Origin: an uncultured Oscillospiraceae bacterium
GTDB taxonomy: Bacteria > Bacillota > Clostridia > Oscillospirales > Ruminococcaceae
NCBI GenBank assembly: GCA_910587335.1
Contig: CAJUMG010000019.1
Coordinates: 1-26,821, forward strand
Length of the DNA stretch: 26,821 bases
Direction: 5' to 3'
Below the pieces are notes generated by a model. That model ran no database searches. It worked only from the letters and a program-made list of their open reading frames with translations, and was not told the origin of the DNA. Made by a program: the position numbers and the translations under genes. Position 1 is the first letter of the stretch; every line of letters starts with the position of its first letter. Positions 7,491 through 16,221 of this stretch are shown here, piece after piece.

Positions 7491-8003
7491 TTATAGGCAG
7501 CGAAATGTCCTTCCGCCACAGGCACACCGATAAGAAATCGGCTTACCCCCACTGGCAAGGACCGCGGCAACAAAAGGAGTACGGCGAATTTTCTGATAGT
7601 GTGCGCCACAATTTTGGCACACAACGGTATATTTGATTCGGTTTTCCTTCTGCTCTTTTTGCGCTGGGCACTCCTGGGCCAGACGATCAGGCGCTACGCC
7701 AATTCTTTGACAGATAGAACGCCAAACCGGTCCGTGTCCCTGATTTTTACCAGTTAAAAGCACCGCTGCCGCGTGGGCGTATTCATGGCGGATGGTATCC
7801 CAAAAAGCACCTTCCTCCTGCTGTAAAAAAGAGGCGATCAGGATTTTATAAGGATACACATGTTTCCCGTTTTTGCGGTATTTACAGCATCCATATTGGT
7901 ATACTGCCCGAGGAGAAAAGGCGATCTCCAGATCAGTAGTATCTACTCCGATCATTTGATCCAGTCTTTTATACTCCTTTCGGATCTGATCAATTGTATG
8001 CAT
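7491..8003 (-). CDS. SprT-like zinc metalloprotein
   Basis: A 170-residue protein with the metalloprotease signature HEYAH (73-77) and a third likely zinc ligand at H90 in GHGPVW, as in SprT/SPRTN-like domains. The C-terminus has a zinc-ribbon pattern (C129-X2-C132 and C160-X-C162). Human SPRTN digests DNA-protein crosslinks; the bacterial proteins have no settled function. ATG 8003 follows AAAGGAG at 6-base spacing; an upstream in-frame start at 8033 has no such site. It converges on pheA, with only 14 bases between stop codons and no clear terminator there. Confidence 0.85.
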   Translation of the reverse strand: MHTIDQIRKEYKRLDQMIGVDTTDLEIAFSPRAVYQYGCCKYRKNGKHVYPYKILIASFLQQEEGAFWDTIRHEYAHAAAVLLTGKNQGHGPVWRSICQRIGVAPDRLAQECPAQKEQKENRIKYTVVCQNCGAHYQKIRRTPFVAAVLASGGKPISYRCACGGRTFRCL

Positions 8004-8046
8004 GGTTTCTCCTTTCCATTTTGGGAAAGCCAACTTGATTCATATG

Positions 8047-8080
8047 AAAAACGCCCCTGCTCTATCGCAGAGGCGTTTTT
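8047..8080 (-). terminator. Terminator after the paaK-ACT pair
   Basis: AAAAACGCCCCTGC (8047-8060) pairs with GCAGAGGCGTTTTT (8067-8080) with one mismatch. It lies just past the stop of the leftward ACT gene; a T run follows in both directions. Confidence 0.85.
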
Positions 8081-8092
8081 CTATCCGCTTTT

Positions 8093-8524
8093 TTAAAAAC
8101 GGTAGACCTCTTCAGCTGAAAGCACCTTAACGCCATTTTCCAGCAAAATTTTAGCAGCACGGTCTCCATCGTTTACCCGCATGATGATACAAGCATCCTG
8201 GGTGGTATGACTGATAAACGCATAGACATATTCAATGTTTACGCCATTTCCATCTGCCAAAGAAAATACTTTCGCCAAGCTGCCCGGCTCGTCCGCAATG
8301 CCAACAGCAATAACGCCGGTGATGGAAACGGTAAGTCCATTTTCCTTGAGGATCTGTTCGCACTTTTCCGGATCATTGACAATCAATCGCAAAATGCCGA
8401 AATCTACTGTATCCGAAATGGAGATAGAGCGGATATCAATGTCGTTTTCCGCCATCAGCCGGGTAATAAAAGACAAGCGCCCCGGTTCATTTTGTACAAA
8501 AACAGAAATTTGTTTGACCAGCAT
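8093..8524 (-). CDS. Tandem ACT domain protein
   Basis: A 144-residue protein made of two consecutive ACT domains, about residues 1-68 (MLVKQISVFVQNEPGRLSFI...) and 70-144 (...GVIAVGIADEPGSLAKVFSL). ACT domains bind amino acids or related small ligands and pass on regulation; there is no catalytic domain. ATG 8524 has a perfect AAAGGAGG site, so the longer in-frame extension to 8599 is rejected. It lies 13 bases after paaK on the same strand. The pairing of this ACT protein with a phenylacetate-CoA ligase is common in anaerobes in my recollection; a role as an aromatic-ligand sensor for the ligase is inference. Confidence 0.88.
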   Translation of the reverse strand: MLVKQISVFVQNEPGRLSFITRLMAENDIDIRSISISDTVDFGILRLIVNDPEKCEQILKENGLTVSITGVIAVGIADEPGSLAKVFSLADGNGVNIEYVYAFISHTTQDACIIMRVNDGDRAAKILLENGVKVLSAEEVYRF

Positions 8525-8537
8525 CTTCTTTCCTCCT

Positions 8538-9842
8538 TTAAGCGTTAGGTTCGTTTCGCAGATCCACAATGCGTTTTGCTTTTCCGGTAGAACGCTCAAT
8601 CGAACGGGGCTCCGCCAAGGTTACCTTACAATCCAGCCCCAAAACGGTCCGCAGGTCCGCGCGAATTTCATTGGCCACCTTTTCCAATGCACCATATTGG
8701 TCTAACAAAGAGCTGTCAATCAGCTCCACCCTTACTTCCAGATGATCCATATAGTTCTTTTTCCTAAGAATCAGTTGATAATGAGGGCCGATATGTGGCG
8801 ACCGGATTAAAACACTTTCAATTTGAGAAGGAAACACGTTGACTCCTTTAATAATGAGCATGTCATCCGTCCGGCCAACCACCTTATTCATCCGGGCAAA
8901 GGTTCTCCCACATTTACAAGGCTCATATGTAATTTTCGCAATATCCTTTGTTCGATAACGGAAGATCGGGAACGCCTCTTTTGACAAAGGCGTAATAACC
9001 AATTCTCCCGTCTCCCCCTCAGGCAGCGCCTCCCCTGTATCCGGGTCGATGATTTCTGCCAGAAAATGATCTTCGTTGATATGGAGGCCCTCTCGGTACT
9101 GGCATTCGCCAGATACGCCGGGGCCGCCCAGCTCAGTAAGGCCATAATTATCCGTTACCAGGATGCCGATATTTTTTTCGATCTGATCGCGCATTTCTGT
9201 CGTGCAAACCTCGCTTCCGAAAAGACCCAGCCGAAGCTTTAGATCTCCGGCAACCCCCATATCTTTCGCAAGCTCACTCAGATACACCGCATAAGACGGC
9301 GTAGCCACCAGCAAAGTGGTTCCAAAATCCTTCATCAGCATAATCTGTTTTTCGCTATTTCCGCTGGAAATCGGCACCACCATTGATCCGATTTTTTCCA
9401 AAGCGTAATGAAGGCCAAAAGCGCCGGTAAAAAGGCCATATCCAAAGGCGATCTGAGAGATATCGTTTTCTGTAGCCCCAGCCGCCACCGCAAGCCGTGC
9501 TACGCAATCGCTCCAGGTATCCAAATCATGCCGGGTATAGCCGCCGACAATCGGTTTACCGGTGGTTCCAGAAGAGGCATGAATTTCTACCACTTCTTTT
9601 TTAGGCACTGCAAATAAACCAAAAGGATAGTTGTCCCGCAGATCCGCTTTGGTTGTAAAGGGCAGACGGCGGACATCATCTAAGGTCCGAATTTGGTCTG
9701 GCGTTACCTTTGCTTTCTCCATAATCTGCCGATAATATGGAACCCTATCATAACACCATTTGACTGTATGCTGCAATTTTTTCAATTGCAGCGCACGAAT
9801 TTCTGCACGCGGCATGGTTTCCGCATCCTTTTGCCAGAACAA
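8538..9842 (-). CDS. paaK: Phenylacetate-CoA ligase (AMP-forming)
   Basis: Activates phenylacetate or a related aryl acid to its CoA thioester with ATP. The 434-residue length is the usual PaaK size. Seen motifs are SSGTTGKP (the ATP phosphate loop), YGLTELGGPGVSGEC, FRYRTKD, and GRTDDMLIIKGVNVFPSQIE at the join to the mobile C-terminal domain. I chose TTG 9842, giving the family-like start MFWQKDAETM, with AGGGAG upstream; a GTG at 9866 would add eight unlikely residues. It is cotranscribed with the tandem ACT gene from the strong promoter at 9929-9957. In a fermenter the substrate could be phenylacetate or indoleacetate from aromatic amino-acid breakdown; no aryl-pyruvate oxidoreductase is in the window to confirm this. 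Confidence 0.92.
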   Translation of the reverse strand: MFWQKDAETMPRAEIRALQLKKLQHTVKWCYDRVPYYRQIMEKAKVTPDQIRTLDDVRRLPFTTKADLRDNYPFGLFAVPKKEVVEIHASSGTTGKPIVGGYTRHDLDTWSDCVARLAVAAGATENDISQIAFGYGLFTGAFGLHYALEKIGSMVVPISSGNSEKQIMLMKDFGTTLLVATPSYAVYLSELAKDMGVAGDLKLRLGLFGSEVCTTEMRDQIEKNIGILVTDNYGLTELGGPGVSGECQYREGLHINEDHFLAEIIDPDTGEALPEGETGELVITPLSKEAFPIFRYRTKDIAKITYEPCKCGRTFARMNKVVGRTDDMLIIKGVNVFPSQIESVLIRSPHIGPHYQLILRKKNYMDHLEVRVELIDSSLLDQYGALEKVANEIRADLRTVLGLDCKVTLAEPRSIERSTGKAKRIVDLRNEPNA

Positions 9843-9928
9843 AAAACCGCTCCCTTCTTTTAACACCGAATACAGCTATGACGCATCATAAACCAATAGT
9901 GTAATTCGGTCTATTTGTTACTATATTT

Positions 9929-9957
9929 ATTCTATCTGGGAATGACATGCCTGTCAA
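9929..9957 (-). promoter_or_regulatory. Promoter of paaK-ACT with a palindrome on the -35 box
   Basis: On the minus strand TTGACA (9957-9952), 17 bases, TAGAAT (9934-9929). The -35 box is part of TGACAGGCATGTCA (9956-9943), a TGACA/TGTCA inverted repeat with a 4-base centre, placed as a repressor site would be. Confidence 0.7.
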
Positions 9958-10001
9958 CGATTATTTTTTTCATTTAAAGCTTTATCCTTCAAAAGTTTAA
10001 A

Positions 10002-10030
10002 TTGACAAATCTTTATATATCTGGTATGAT
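10002..10030 (+). promoter_or_regulatory. Promoter of the symporter gene
   Basis: TTGACA (10002-10007), a 17-base spacer and TATGAT (10025-10030). It is divergent from the paaK promoter, 45 bases away. An AAAGGGG ribosome binding site precedes ATG 10077. Confidence 0.8.
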
Positions 10031-10076
10031 TGGCAACAGAAATATTTTAACGATTTAAAGCAAAGGGGTAGTATCT

Positions 10077-11599
10077 ATGCTGCTAAAGGTTTTCCTACTT
10101 GTTGTTTTTTTTGGTGTGATGATTGCTATTGGCATTTATTGCCGGCGGCATTCCACAGATGTTCAGGGATTTGTACTTGGCAGCCGTAGTGTCGGCCCAT
10201 GGCTGACAGCATTTGCTTATGGTACTTCGTATTTTTCTGCTGTTGTTTTTGTTGGCTATGCTGGACAATTTGGCTGGAAGTACGGTGTGGCCTCTACCTG
10301 GATTGGTATTGGTAATGCATTACTTGGAAGCTTATTAGCCTGGGCAGTACTCGGAAGGCGCACCCGTATTATGAGCAATTCTCTTTCCGCAACCACCATG
10401 GAAAACGGTTTGAGAGTAGGTCGTTAAAAATTGCCTCTTCGGCGATTGTATTTATCTTTTTGGTGCCGTATACAGCCTCGGTTTACAATGGATTGTCTCG
10501 ACTGTTCGGGATGGCTTTTGATATTCCTTACCCAGTATGCGTCATCGCCATGGCTGTTTTGACCGGTGCTTATGTCATTTTAGGCGGATACATGGCAACT
10601 GCCATCAACGATTTTATTCAAGGTATTATTATGCTGGGCGGTATTGTTGCAGTGATTGCCGCGGTACTCAACGGGCAGGGTGGATTTGCCTCGGCGCTAT
10701 ACAATTTAGCTGAAATCCCCAGTGAGATACCGTCTACTTTAGGGCAACAGGGCGCCTATACTTCCTTCTTTGGTCCTGATCCGTTAAACCTGCTGGGCGT
10801 TGTGATTTTGACCTCTCTTGGCACCTGGGGACTCCCGCAGATGGTACATAAGTTTTACGCGATTAAGAGTGAAAAAGCCATTCATACTGGTATGATTGTC
10901 TCTACAGCGTTTGCTATAATCATTTCCGGCGGATGCTATTTTCTGGGCGGATTTGGGCGGCTGTTTGATCACCCTTCTTTATACAACGAACAAGGTGCTG
11001 TGATTTATGACAGCATTATTCCTTTTATGCTCTCTTCCCTTCCGGATATTTTAATCGGCATTGTCATTGTGCTGGTCCTTTCCGCATCTATGTCCACCCT
11101 ATCCTCTCTGGTGCTGACCTCCAGCTCAACATTGACTCTTGATTTCTTAAAAGACACTATTTTCAAAAATCTCAATGAAAAACGCTTGCTCTTACTCATG
11201 CGGGTGTTGATTGTATTTTTCATCCTTCTTTCGGTGGTACTGGCGTTGGATCCCCCTACTTTTATCGCCCAGCTGATGGGCATTTCCTGGGGCGCTTTGG
11301 CCGGTGCTTTTCTGGCTCCTTTTCTGTACGGCTTATATTGGAAAGGAGTTACAAAAGCGGCCGTTTGGGCAAGCTTTGCCGCTGGTATTGGAATCACAGT
11401 GACAAATATGGTCTGGAGCTACATTTCCTCTCCCATCAACGCTGGAGCAATCGCAATGATTGCCGGACTAGTAATTGTTCCGGTCGTCAGCCTGATAACG
11501 CCCAAAATGAAAAAAGAAGAAGTAGACAAAATTTTCTCCTGCTACGAGGAGTCTGTTACAGTAAAACAGAAAACTGCTTTACCTGTTGAAGAAAGATAG
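10077..11599 (+). pseudogene. Sodium:solute symporter (SSS family), broken by a frameshift
   Basis: Two frames together encode one SSS-family transporter of about 500 residues, the normal length, with some 13 membrane segments. The first frame (10077-10427) carries the start through GRRTRIMSNSLSATTM, then reads out of frame to TAA at 10425. The second frame resumes at about 10406 as RFESRSLKI and continues to 11599. Relatives usually have a short Pro-Glu-hydrophobic stretch between TTM and the Lys/Arg-Arg-Phe/Tyr, and it is absent here, so a 13-base deletion explains the break better than a single lost base. The substrate is unknown; the divergent paaK suggests, weakly, an organic acid. A sequencing error cannot be excluded. 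Confidence 0.8.
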
Positions 11600-11624
11600 C
11601 CTTTTTTCTCTTCATCTTATAAAG

Positions 11625-11663
11625 AAAAATACTGCTCCGGTCAAAGCCAGAGCAGTATTTTTT
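11625..11663. terminator. Bidirectional terminator between symporter and ileS
   Basis: AAAATACTGCTC (11626-11637) pairs with GAGCAGTATTTT (11650-11661), with T runs on both flanks. It serves the rightward symporter and the leftward ileS, whose stop is at 11694. Confidence 0.88.
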
Positions 11664-11693
11664 ATGCCATAATAAGGGTTTTTATCCGATGGT

Positions 11694-14600
11694 TTACACT
11701 CGTTTAACACCAAGGGTTACCTTTTCTCCATTGATATCCCACTCTTTGGCGTATCCGTCCATCTGCTCTAACTTCAGTGCGTCAGCCAACGTATCGTTTT
11801 CAATAACAGACAGATTCTTTTGCATGATTTCGGCTACCTTTTCATTGCCCTGGACATAAACAACAATGTGGTCCATCACGTTGAAATCCGCTTCTTTGCG
11901 CATGGTTTGCAGCTTGCTGATGATCTCCCGGACAAAGCCTTCTTCGACCAAAGCATCGGTCAAAACCGTATCAATCGCGACAGTAACACCACCATCCTCT
12001 ACAGAGAAATACTGTTCGGACCGGGTCATCTCAATGAGCAGATCCTCGGGAGAGAGCTGGACTTCACCAGTGGAAAGCATCAGTTTCAGCACACCTGTGG
12101 AATCCAATTCTTTCTTGGCGGCGCTTCCATTTAATCCGGATAAAGCCGCGCGGATTTCACCTAACTGCTTTCCATATTTGGGTCCCAACGTTTTTAGCTG
12201 CGGCTTAAAGCTGTAGGAGGTAAACGCCGACACATCTGCGGTACATTCTACCGATTTGATATTTAATTCATCCTCAATAATTTTCTTATAAAACGCACCG
12301 ATTTCATCCTCGGCCTTGACATACATTTTGGCTAATGGCTGCCGATTTTTGATTGCCGCTCCGTTTCTTGCTGCCCGGCCAAGGACGACCACCTTTAGAA
12401 CCGTATCCATATCCGATTCTAATTTTTGATCGACCATCGTTTCATCCGCCTGGGGATAACGGCACAGATGCACACTTTCCGGCGCGGATGGGTCGATGCT
12501 GCAAACCAGATTGCGATAGATACTCTCTGCCATAAAAGGAATCATCGGCGCCGCCAGCTTAGCGGTAGTGACCAATGCGGTATACAATGTCATATAGGCG
12601 TTGATCTTGTCCTGAGGCATTCCCTTAACCCAGAAGCGTTCCCGGCTGCGGCGGACGTACCAATTGCTCATATCGTCCACAAAATCCTGCAATGCGCGGG
12701 CAGCCTCTGGAATTCGGTACTGATCCAAGGAGCCGTCTACCTCCTGAATCAGTGTGTTCATTTTCGATAAAAGCCAGCGATCCATTACCGACAGCTGATC
12801 GTATTCCAACCTATATTGGGACGCATCAAAATCATCAATATTTGCATACAGCACAAAGAAAGCATAAGTATTCCACAGAGTACCCATAAATTTGCGCTGT
12901 CCTTCCTTCACCGCTTTATCGTGAAAACGGCTGGGTAACCAAGGAGCAGAATTGCTGTAAAAATACCAGCGAATCGCATCAGCGCCATAGGCAGCCAGCG
13001 CCTCAAACGGATCCACCGCGTTGCCCTTGGATTTTGACATCTTCTGTCCGTTTTCATCCTGTACAAGACCGAGAACCACCACGTTCCGATAAGGCGCTTT
13101 GTTGAACAAAAGGGTGGAAATCGCCAGCAATGAATAGAACCAACCGCGGGTTTGGTCAACTGCCTCCGAGATGAAATCCGCCGGGAATTGCTCTTCAAAC
13201 AGTTCCTTGTTTTCAAAAGGATAATGATGCTGGGCAAAAGGCATGGAACCGGAATCGAACCAACAGTCGATTACCTCTGGCACACGCTTCATCTGTTTGC
13301 CGCAATGGGGACAGGTGATGGTTACCTCGTCGATAAAGGGCCGGTGTAATTCGATATGATCCGGGCAGTTGGGAGACATTTCTTTTAACTCTGCGATACT
13401 GCCGACCGAATGCCGATGGCCGCATTCACACTCCCAAATATTGAGAGGCGTCCCCCAATAGCGATTTCGGCTGATTCCCCAGTCCTGAACATTTTCCAGC
13501 CAATCGCCAAAACGGCCTTTTCCAATGCTTTCCGGAATCCAGTTAACCGTATTGTTGTTCCGGATCAGATCATCCTTTACCGCGGTCATTTTGATGAACC
13601 AGGAATCCCGAGCATAGTAGATCAGCGGTGTGCCACAGCGCCAACAATGGGGATAGCTATGCTCAAAGGTTGGCGCATCAAACAACAGGCCGCGTTTTTC
13701 CAAATCCACTAAAATCGGTTTGTCCGCGTCTTTACAAAAAGTCCCAGCCCAAGGAGTTTCCTTGGTCATTTGGCCTTTCGCGTCTACCAGCTGGACAAGC
13801 GGCAGATCGTAATGGCGGCCGACATTGGCATCATCCTCACCAAACGCCGGGGCAATGTGTACAATACCGGTACCATCGGTCGTTGTGACATAGGTATCAC
13901 AGGTTACATACCAACATTTTTTATCCGGCTTTACAAAGCCAAACAACGGTTCATACTCTTTGTTTTCCAGCTCTTTGCCGGTATAGCGCTCCAAAATTTT
14001 ATATTCGCCTTTTAAAACGGTTTCGGCCAACTCTTCCGCCAAATAATAGATTTTTCCCTCATTTTCCACCTTGACATAGATCAGATCCGGATGAACACAA
14101 AGAGCTACGTTGGACGGCAGCGTCCAAGGTGTGGTAGTCCAAGCGAGGAAATAGGCGTCCTCCCCTTTTACCTTAAAGCGGACAATGGCAGAACGCTCTT
14201 TTACATCTTTATAGCCCTGGGCAACTTCGTGACTGGACAAAGGGGTTCCGCAACGGGGACAGTAAGGGACAATCTTAAATCCCTTGTACAAAAGACCCTT
14301 TTCCCAAATCTGTTTTAGGGCCCACCATTCAGATTCAATAAAGTCGTTGTCGTAGGTCACATAAGGGTGCTCCATATCCGCCCAGAAGCCGACAGTACCG
14401 GAAAAATCCTCCCACATTCCTTTATATTTCCAGACACTTTCCTTACATTTTTCGATAAAAGGTTCCAGACCATATTCCTCGATCTGCTCCTTTCCGTCCA
14501 GGCCCAGCAGCTTCTCCACTTCCAGCTCCACAGGAAGGCCGTGAGTGTCCCAGCCGGCTTTGCGCGGGACTTTATGACCCTTCATCGTCTGATAGCGGGG

Positions 14601-14810
14601 AATCATGTCCTTAATAGCGCGGGTCAGTACATGGCCGATGTGGGGTTTACCGTTCGCTGTAGGAGGGCCATCGTAGAAAGTATAGGTCTCCCCTTCCTTT
14701 CGGCTATCAATGCTTTTTTCAAAAATTTGATTTTTCTTCCAGAATTCTTCTACTACCTTTTCCCGGTCCACAAAGTTCATGTCGGTAGATACCTTTTCAT
14801 ACCTGCTCAT
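11694..14810 (-). CDS. ileS: Isoleucyl-tRNA synthetase
   Basis: Charges tRNA-Ile with isoleucine in the cytoplasm. The 1038 residues show the class I signatures HIGH at 57-60 (within DGPPTANGKPHIGHVLTR) and KMSKS at 590-594, the editing domain with WTTTPWTLPSNVAL and the GTGIVHIAPAFGEDD block, and a long helical anticodon-binding C-terminal half. The length and motif context resemble the eukaryote-like type 2 IleRS, a form that in other bacteria is less sensitive to mupirocin; that is inference from memory of the two types. ATG 14810 has GGGAGG upstream. It is transcribed alone from 15101-15129 through an isoleucine T-box and ends at the terminator at 11625-11663. Confidence 0.97.
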   Translation of the reverse strand: MSRYEKVSTDMNFVDREKVVEEFWKKNQIFEKSIDSRKEGETYTFYDGPPTANGKPHIGHVLTRAIKDMIPRYQTMKGHKVPRKAGWDTHGLPVELEVEKLLGLDGKEQIEEYGLEPFIEKCKESVWKYKGMWEDFSGTVGFWADMEHPYVTYDNDFIESEWWALKQIWEKGLLYKGFKIVPYCPRCGTPLSSHEVAQGYKDVKERSAIVRFKVKGEDAYFLAWTTTPWTLPSNVALCVHPDLIYVKVENEGKIYYLAEELAETVLKGEYKILERYTGKELENKEYEPLFGFVKPDKKCWYVTCDTYVTTTDGTGIVHIAPAFGEDDANVGRHYDLPLVQLVDAKGQMTKETPWAGTFCKDADKPILVDLEKRGLLFDAPTFEHSYPHCWRCGTPLIYYARDSWFIKMTAVKDDLIRNNNTVNWIPESIGKGRFGDWLENVQDWGISRNRYWGTPLNIWECECGHRHSVGSIAELKEMSPNCPDHIELHRPFIDEVTITCPHCGKQMKRVPEVIDCWFDSGSMPFAQHHYPFENKELFEEQFPADFISEAVDQTRGWFYSLLAISTLLFNKAPYRNVVVLGLVQDENGQKMSKSKGNAVDPFEALAAYGADAIRWYFYSNSAPWLPSRFHDKAVKEGQRKFMGTLWNTYAFFVLYANIDDFDASQYRLEYDQLSVMDRWLLSKMNTLIQEVDGSLDQYRIPEAARALQDFVDDMSNWYVRRSRERFWVKGMPQDKINAYMTLYTALVTTAKLAAPMIPFMAESIYRNLVCSIDPSAPESVHLCRYPQADETMVDQKLESDMDTVLKVVVLGRAARNGAAIKNRQPLAKMYVKAEDEIGAFYKKIIEDELNIKSVECTADVSAFTSYSFKPQLKTLGPKYGKQLGEIRAALSGLNGSAAKKELDSTGVLKLMLSTGEVQLSPEDLLIEMTRSEQYFSVEDGGVTVAIDTVLTDALVEEGFVREIISKLQTMRKEADFNVMDHIVVYVQGNEKVAEIMQKNLSVIENDTLADALKLEQMDGYAKEWDINGEKVTLGVKRV

Positions 14811-14855
14811 TCTGTTTACCTCCCAAAATCATCCTGGTATTTCGATATGGAAAAC

Positions 14856-14889
14856 AAAAATGCCTTCGTCCCGCGAACAGGACGAAGGC
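14856..14889 (-). terminator. T-box terminator hairpin
   Basis: On the minus strand GCCTTCGTCC (14889-14880) pairs perfectly with GGACGAAGGC (14871-14862), followed by A and five T (14860-14856). The left arm shares bases with the antiterminator, so the two exclude each other. Confidence 0.9.
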
Positions 14890-15094
14890 ACGCTTCGCTC
14901 AACCACCTATTGCTCCATACCAACATATGTGCTTTCGATAACGGTGAAATACCGGCAAGGCTTAATCGAAAATCTTTCAGCCTGCGACTCAAGAGGGATA
15001 TTCTGCCAAAAACGACTCGGACCAGGCTTTCACTATCCCTGGCTCGCTTTGCCTTTTGTTTAAGGCATACTGTCTCTATCAACGTCTTTGATAC
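14856..15094 (-). promoter_or_regulatory. T-box riboswitch (isoleucine specifier) of ileS
   Basis: The leader RNA has the T-box order. Stem I carries the block AGCGAGCCAGGGATAGTG followed by AAAGCCTGG (within 15024-15049). The specifier loop GAATATCCCTCTTGAG has the codon ATC (14999-14997), isoleucine. The antiterminator follows at 14908-14879: AGG pairs with CCT and GCGAAG with CTTCGT around a seven-base bulge TGGTTGA (14905-14899), whose TGGT would pair with the ACCA end of uncharged tRNA-Ile. The competing terminator is at 14889-14856. The last three bulge bases, TGA, differ from the usual ACC. Uncharged tRNA-Ile should raise ileS transcription. Confidence 0.87.
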
Positions 15095-15100
15095 CTTTAC

Positions 15101-15129
15101 TCTATACCACATTTTTCTGCAAAAGTCAA
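15101..15129 (-). promoter_or_regulatory. Promoter of the ileS T-box transcript
   Basis: On the minus strand TTGACT (15129-15124), 17 bases, TATAGA (15106-15101). The start would be near 15094, at the beginning of the T-box. Confidence 0.7.
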
Positions 15130-15150
15130 TAAAAATCGGAAAAAGAGTGT

Positions 15151-15591
15151 TTAACAGGATAAAAACCGCCGCAGGCTATTGGCCATATGCTGTTCGATTT
15201 TCACCAGTTCTTCGGAAATTTCAATGCTTTCACGGTCAGCAGCCTGGTATTGATTTTGGTATTTGCTGATGGATTTTACCCCCATATTGCAGCCGTCAAT
15301 CATCAAATTTGCGATCTGAGACACGGAATGGTCTGCCATAAGCTTTACGCTGGTAACGACCTTTGCCATCGTTTTGGCCGAAGATTTCGGTTCTTCGGTC
15401 GAAATACCGTTGGCAGACAACAATGCGTGAAGTTCTTCGCCGTATTCCTCGTGCTTATGAATATAATTCTCTAAAAGCCTTTTGAGCTTTTCTTCTTTGA
15501 TATCATCTAGCACATTGCGGATACTGCTGACAGCCATTTTGCTTCCACTGTTGCATTCCTTAAGCAATTCGATTGAATCAGAATTTTTCAT
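15151..15591 (-). CDS. Helical ferritin-like protein (DUF2383-like)
   Basis: A 146-residue, almost wholly helical and soluble protein with no signal peptide. The pattern near residues 8-60 (a leucine-rich helix, a Cys-X-Ser-Gly turn, then ENYIHKHEEYGEELHALL) recalls the two-helix DUF2383 and DUF892 groups of ferritin-like proteins, some of which are general stress proteins. The His and Glu residues of that helix could bind metal, but this is not shown. I prefer ATG 15591, 8 bases after AAAAAGGAG; the ATG at 15600 touches the ribosome binding site. It stands alone between the ileS T-box promoter and a terminator at 15651-15686. Its function is not known. Confidence 0.65.
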   Translation of the reverse strand: MKNSDSIELLKECNSGSKMAVSSIRNVLDDIKEEKLKRLLENYIHKHEEYGEELHALLSANGISTEEPKSSAKTMAKVVTSVKLMADHSVSQIANLMIDGCNMGVKSISKYQNQYQAADRESIEISEELVKIEQHMANSLRRFLSC

Positions 15592-15650
15592 ATGGTACAT
15601 CTCCTTTTTATCATTTCATTCTATTGTCCCCTTTTGCATCACAAAATATC

Positions 15651-15686
15651 AAAAAAGCCAGCTGAAAAACTTCAGCTGGCTTTTTT
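15651..15686 (-). terminator. Terminator after the ECF S-component gene
   Basis: AAAAAAGCCAGCTGAA (15651-15666) pairs with TTCAGCTGGCTTTTTT (15671-15686) around a 4-base AAAC loop. Leftward transcription of 15706-16619 would end here; T runs lie on both sides. Confidence 0.9.
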
Positions 15687-15705
15687 GATGATTTGCCGCT
15701 ATAAA

Positions 15706-16221
15706 TCACAGGACATGATATTTTTTCATTTGGACAAAAAGGAAGTCTAATGGCTTAAACAGAGCAAGACAAACCAAAAAATTGGAAATTCCGTGGGTAA
15801 TATCAAACGGAATCCCCGCCACAAACCACGCAAAAGCAGCTTGGGGACCACTCAAAACGATATACGGAATTGAACCAAGCGCGCCAAATAAAAGTCCAAA
15901 CCCGCCGGAAAGCATTGCCCAGCCGATCAACGAAGAATTTTTCCTAAACAGCATTGTTAAGCCGGATAATATCGCCCAGATATACAAATATATAATCCAC
16001 CAAATACCAAAGCCAAAAAACAGACCCTCCAGCAAAACGAAAACGTAAATTACCGGCAATACACGGTATTGCAGGTGCCGGGTATACAGGATGATTAAAA
16101 GCGATACCAGCTCAATATTAGGCAGAAAGGCAAAGCCCAACTGCACACCAAGCAAAAGAGCGCTGAGCAGTCCCATCAGCGCCAAATTCCGGACTGAAAG
16201 TGGTTTTCTTTTCTTTACCAT
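15706..16221 (-). CDS. ECF transporter S component (possibly for a corrinoid)
   Basis: A 171-residue membrane protein with about six hydrophobic segments, the size and layout of the substrate-binding S subunit of energy-coupling-factor importers. The first helix holds a pattern like LALMGLLSALLLGVQ, resembling the Ala-X3-Ala contact motif by which S components dock on the EcfT subunit. The shared EcfA and EcfT subunits are not in the window, so it would use a common module encoded elsewhere. Its start overlaps the end of the DUF4430 gene by 7 bases, and such pairs are often linked to vitamin B12 uptake; the nearby B12-dependent operon and adenosyltransferase fit this. The substrate remains inference. 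Confidence 0.78.
   Translation of the reverse strand: MVKKRKPLSVRNLALMGLLSALLLGVQLGFAFLPNIELVSLLIILYTRHLQYRVLPVIYVFVLLEGLFFGFGIWWIIYLYIWAILSGLTMLFRKNSSLIGWAMLSGGFGLLFGALGSIPYIVLSGPQAAFAWFVAGIPFDITHGISNFLVCLALFKPLDFLFVQMKKYHVL

Noticed and set aside
14367..15269. Rightward frame of 300 codons across the start of ileS and its T-box
   Set aside because: It runs antisense through the synthetase N-terminus and the structured leader RNA; the protein has no recognisable domain.
15651..15686. Perfect hairpin before the ferritin-like gene as a regulatory leader
   Set aside because: Its distance from the ECF gene stop and its T runs fit a simple terminator for the leftward ECF gene; no alternative pairing was found.
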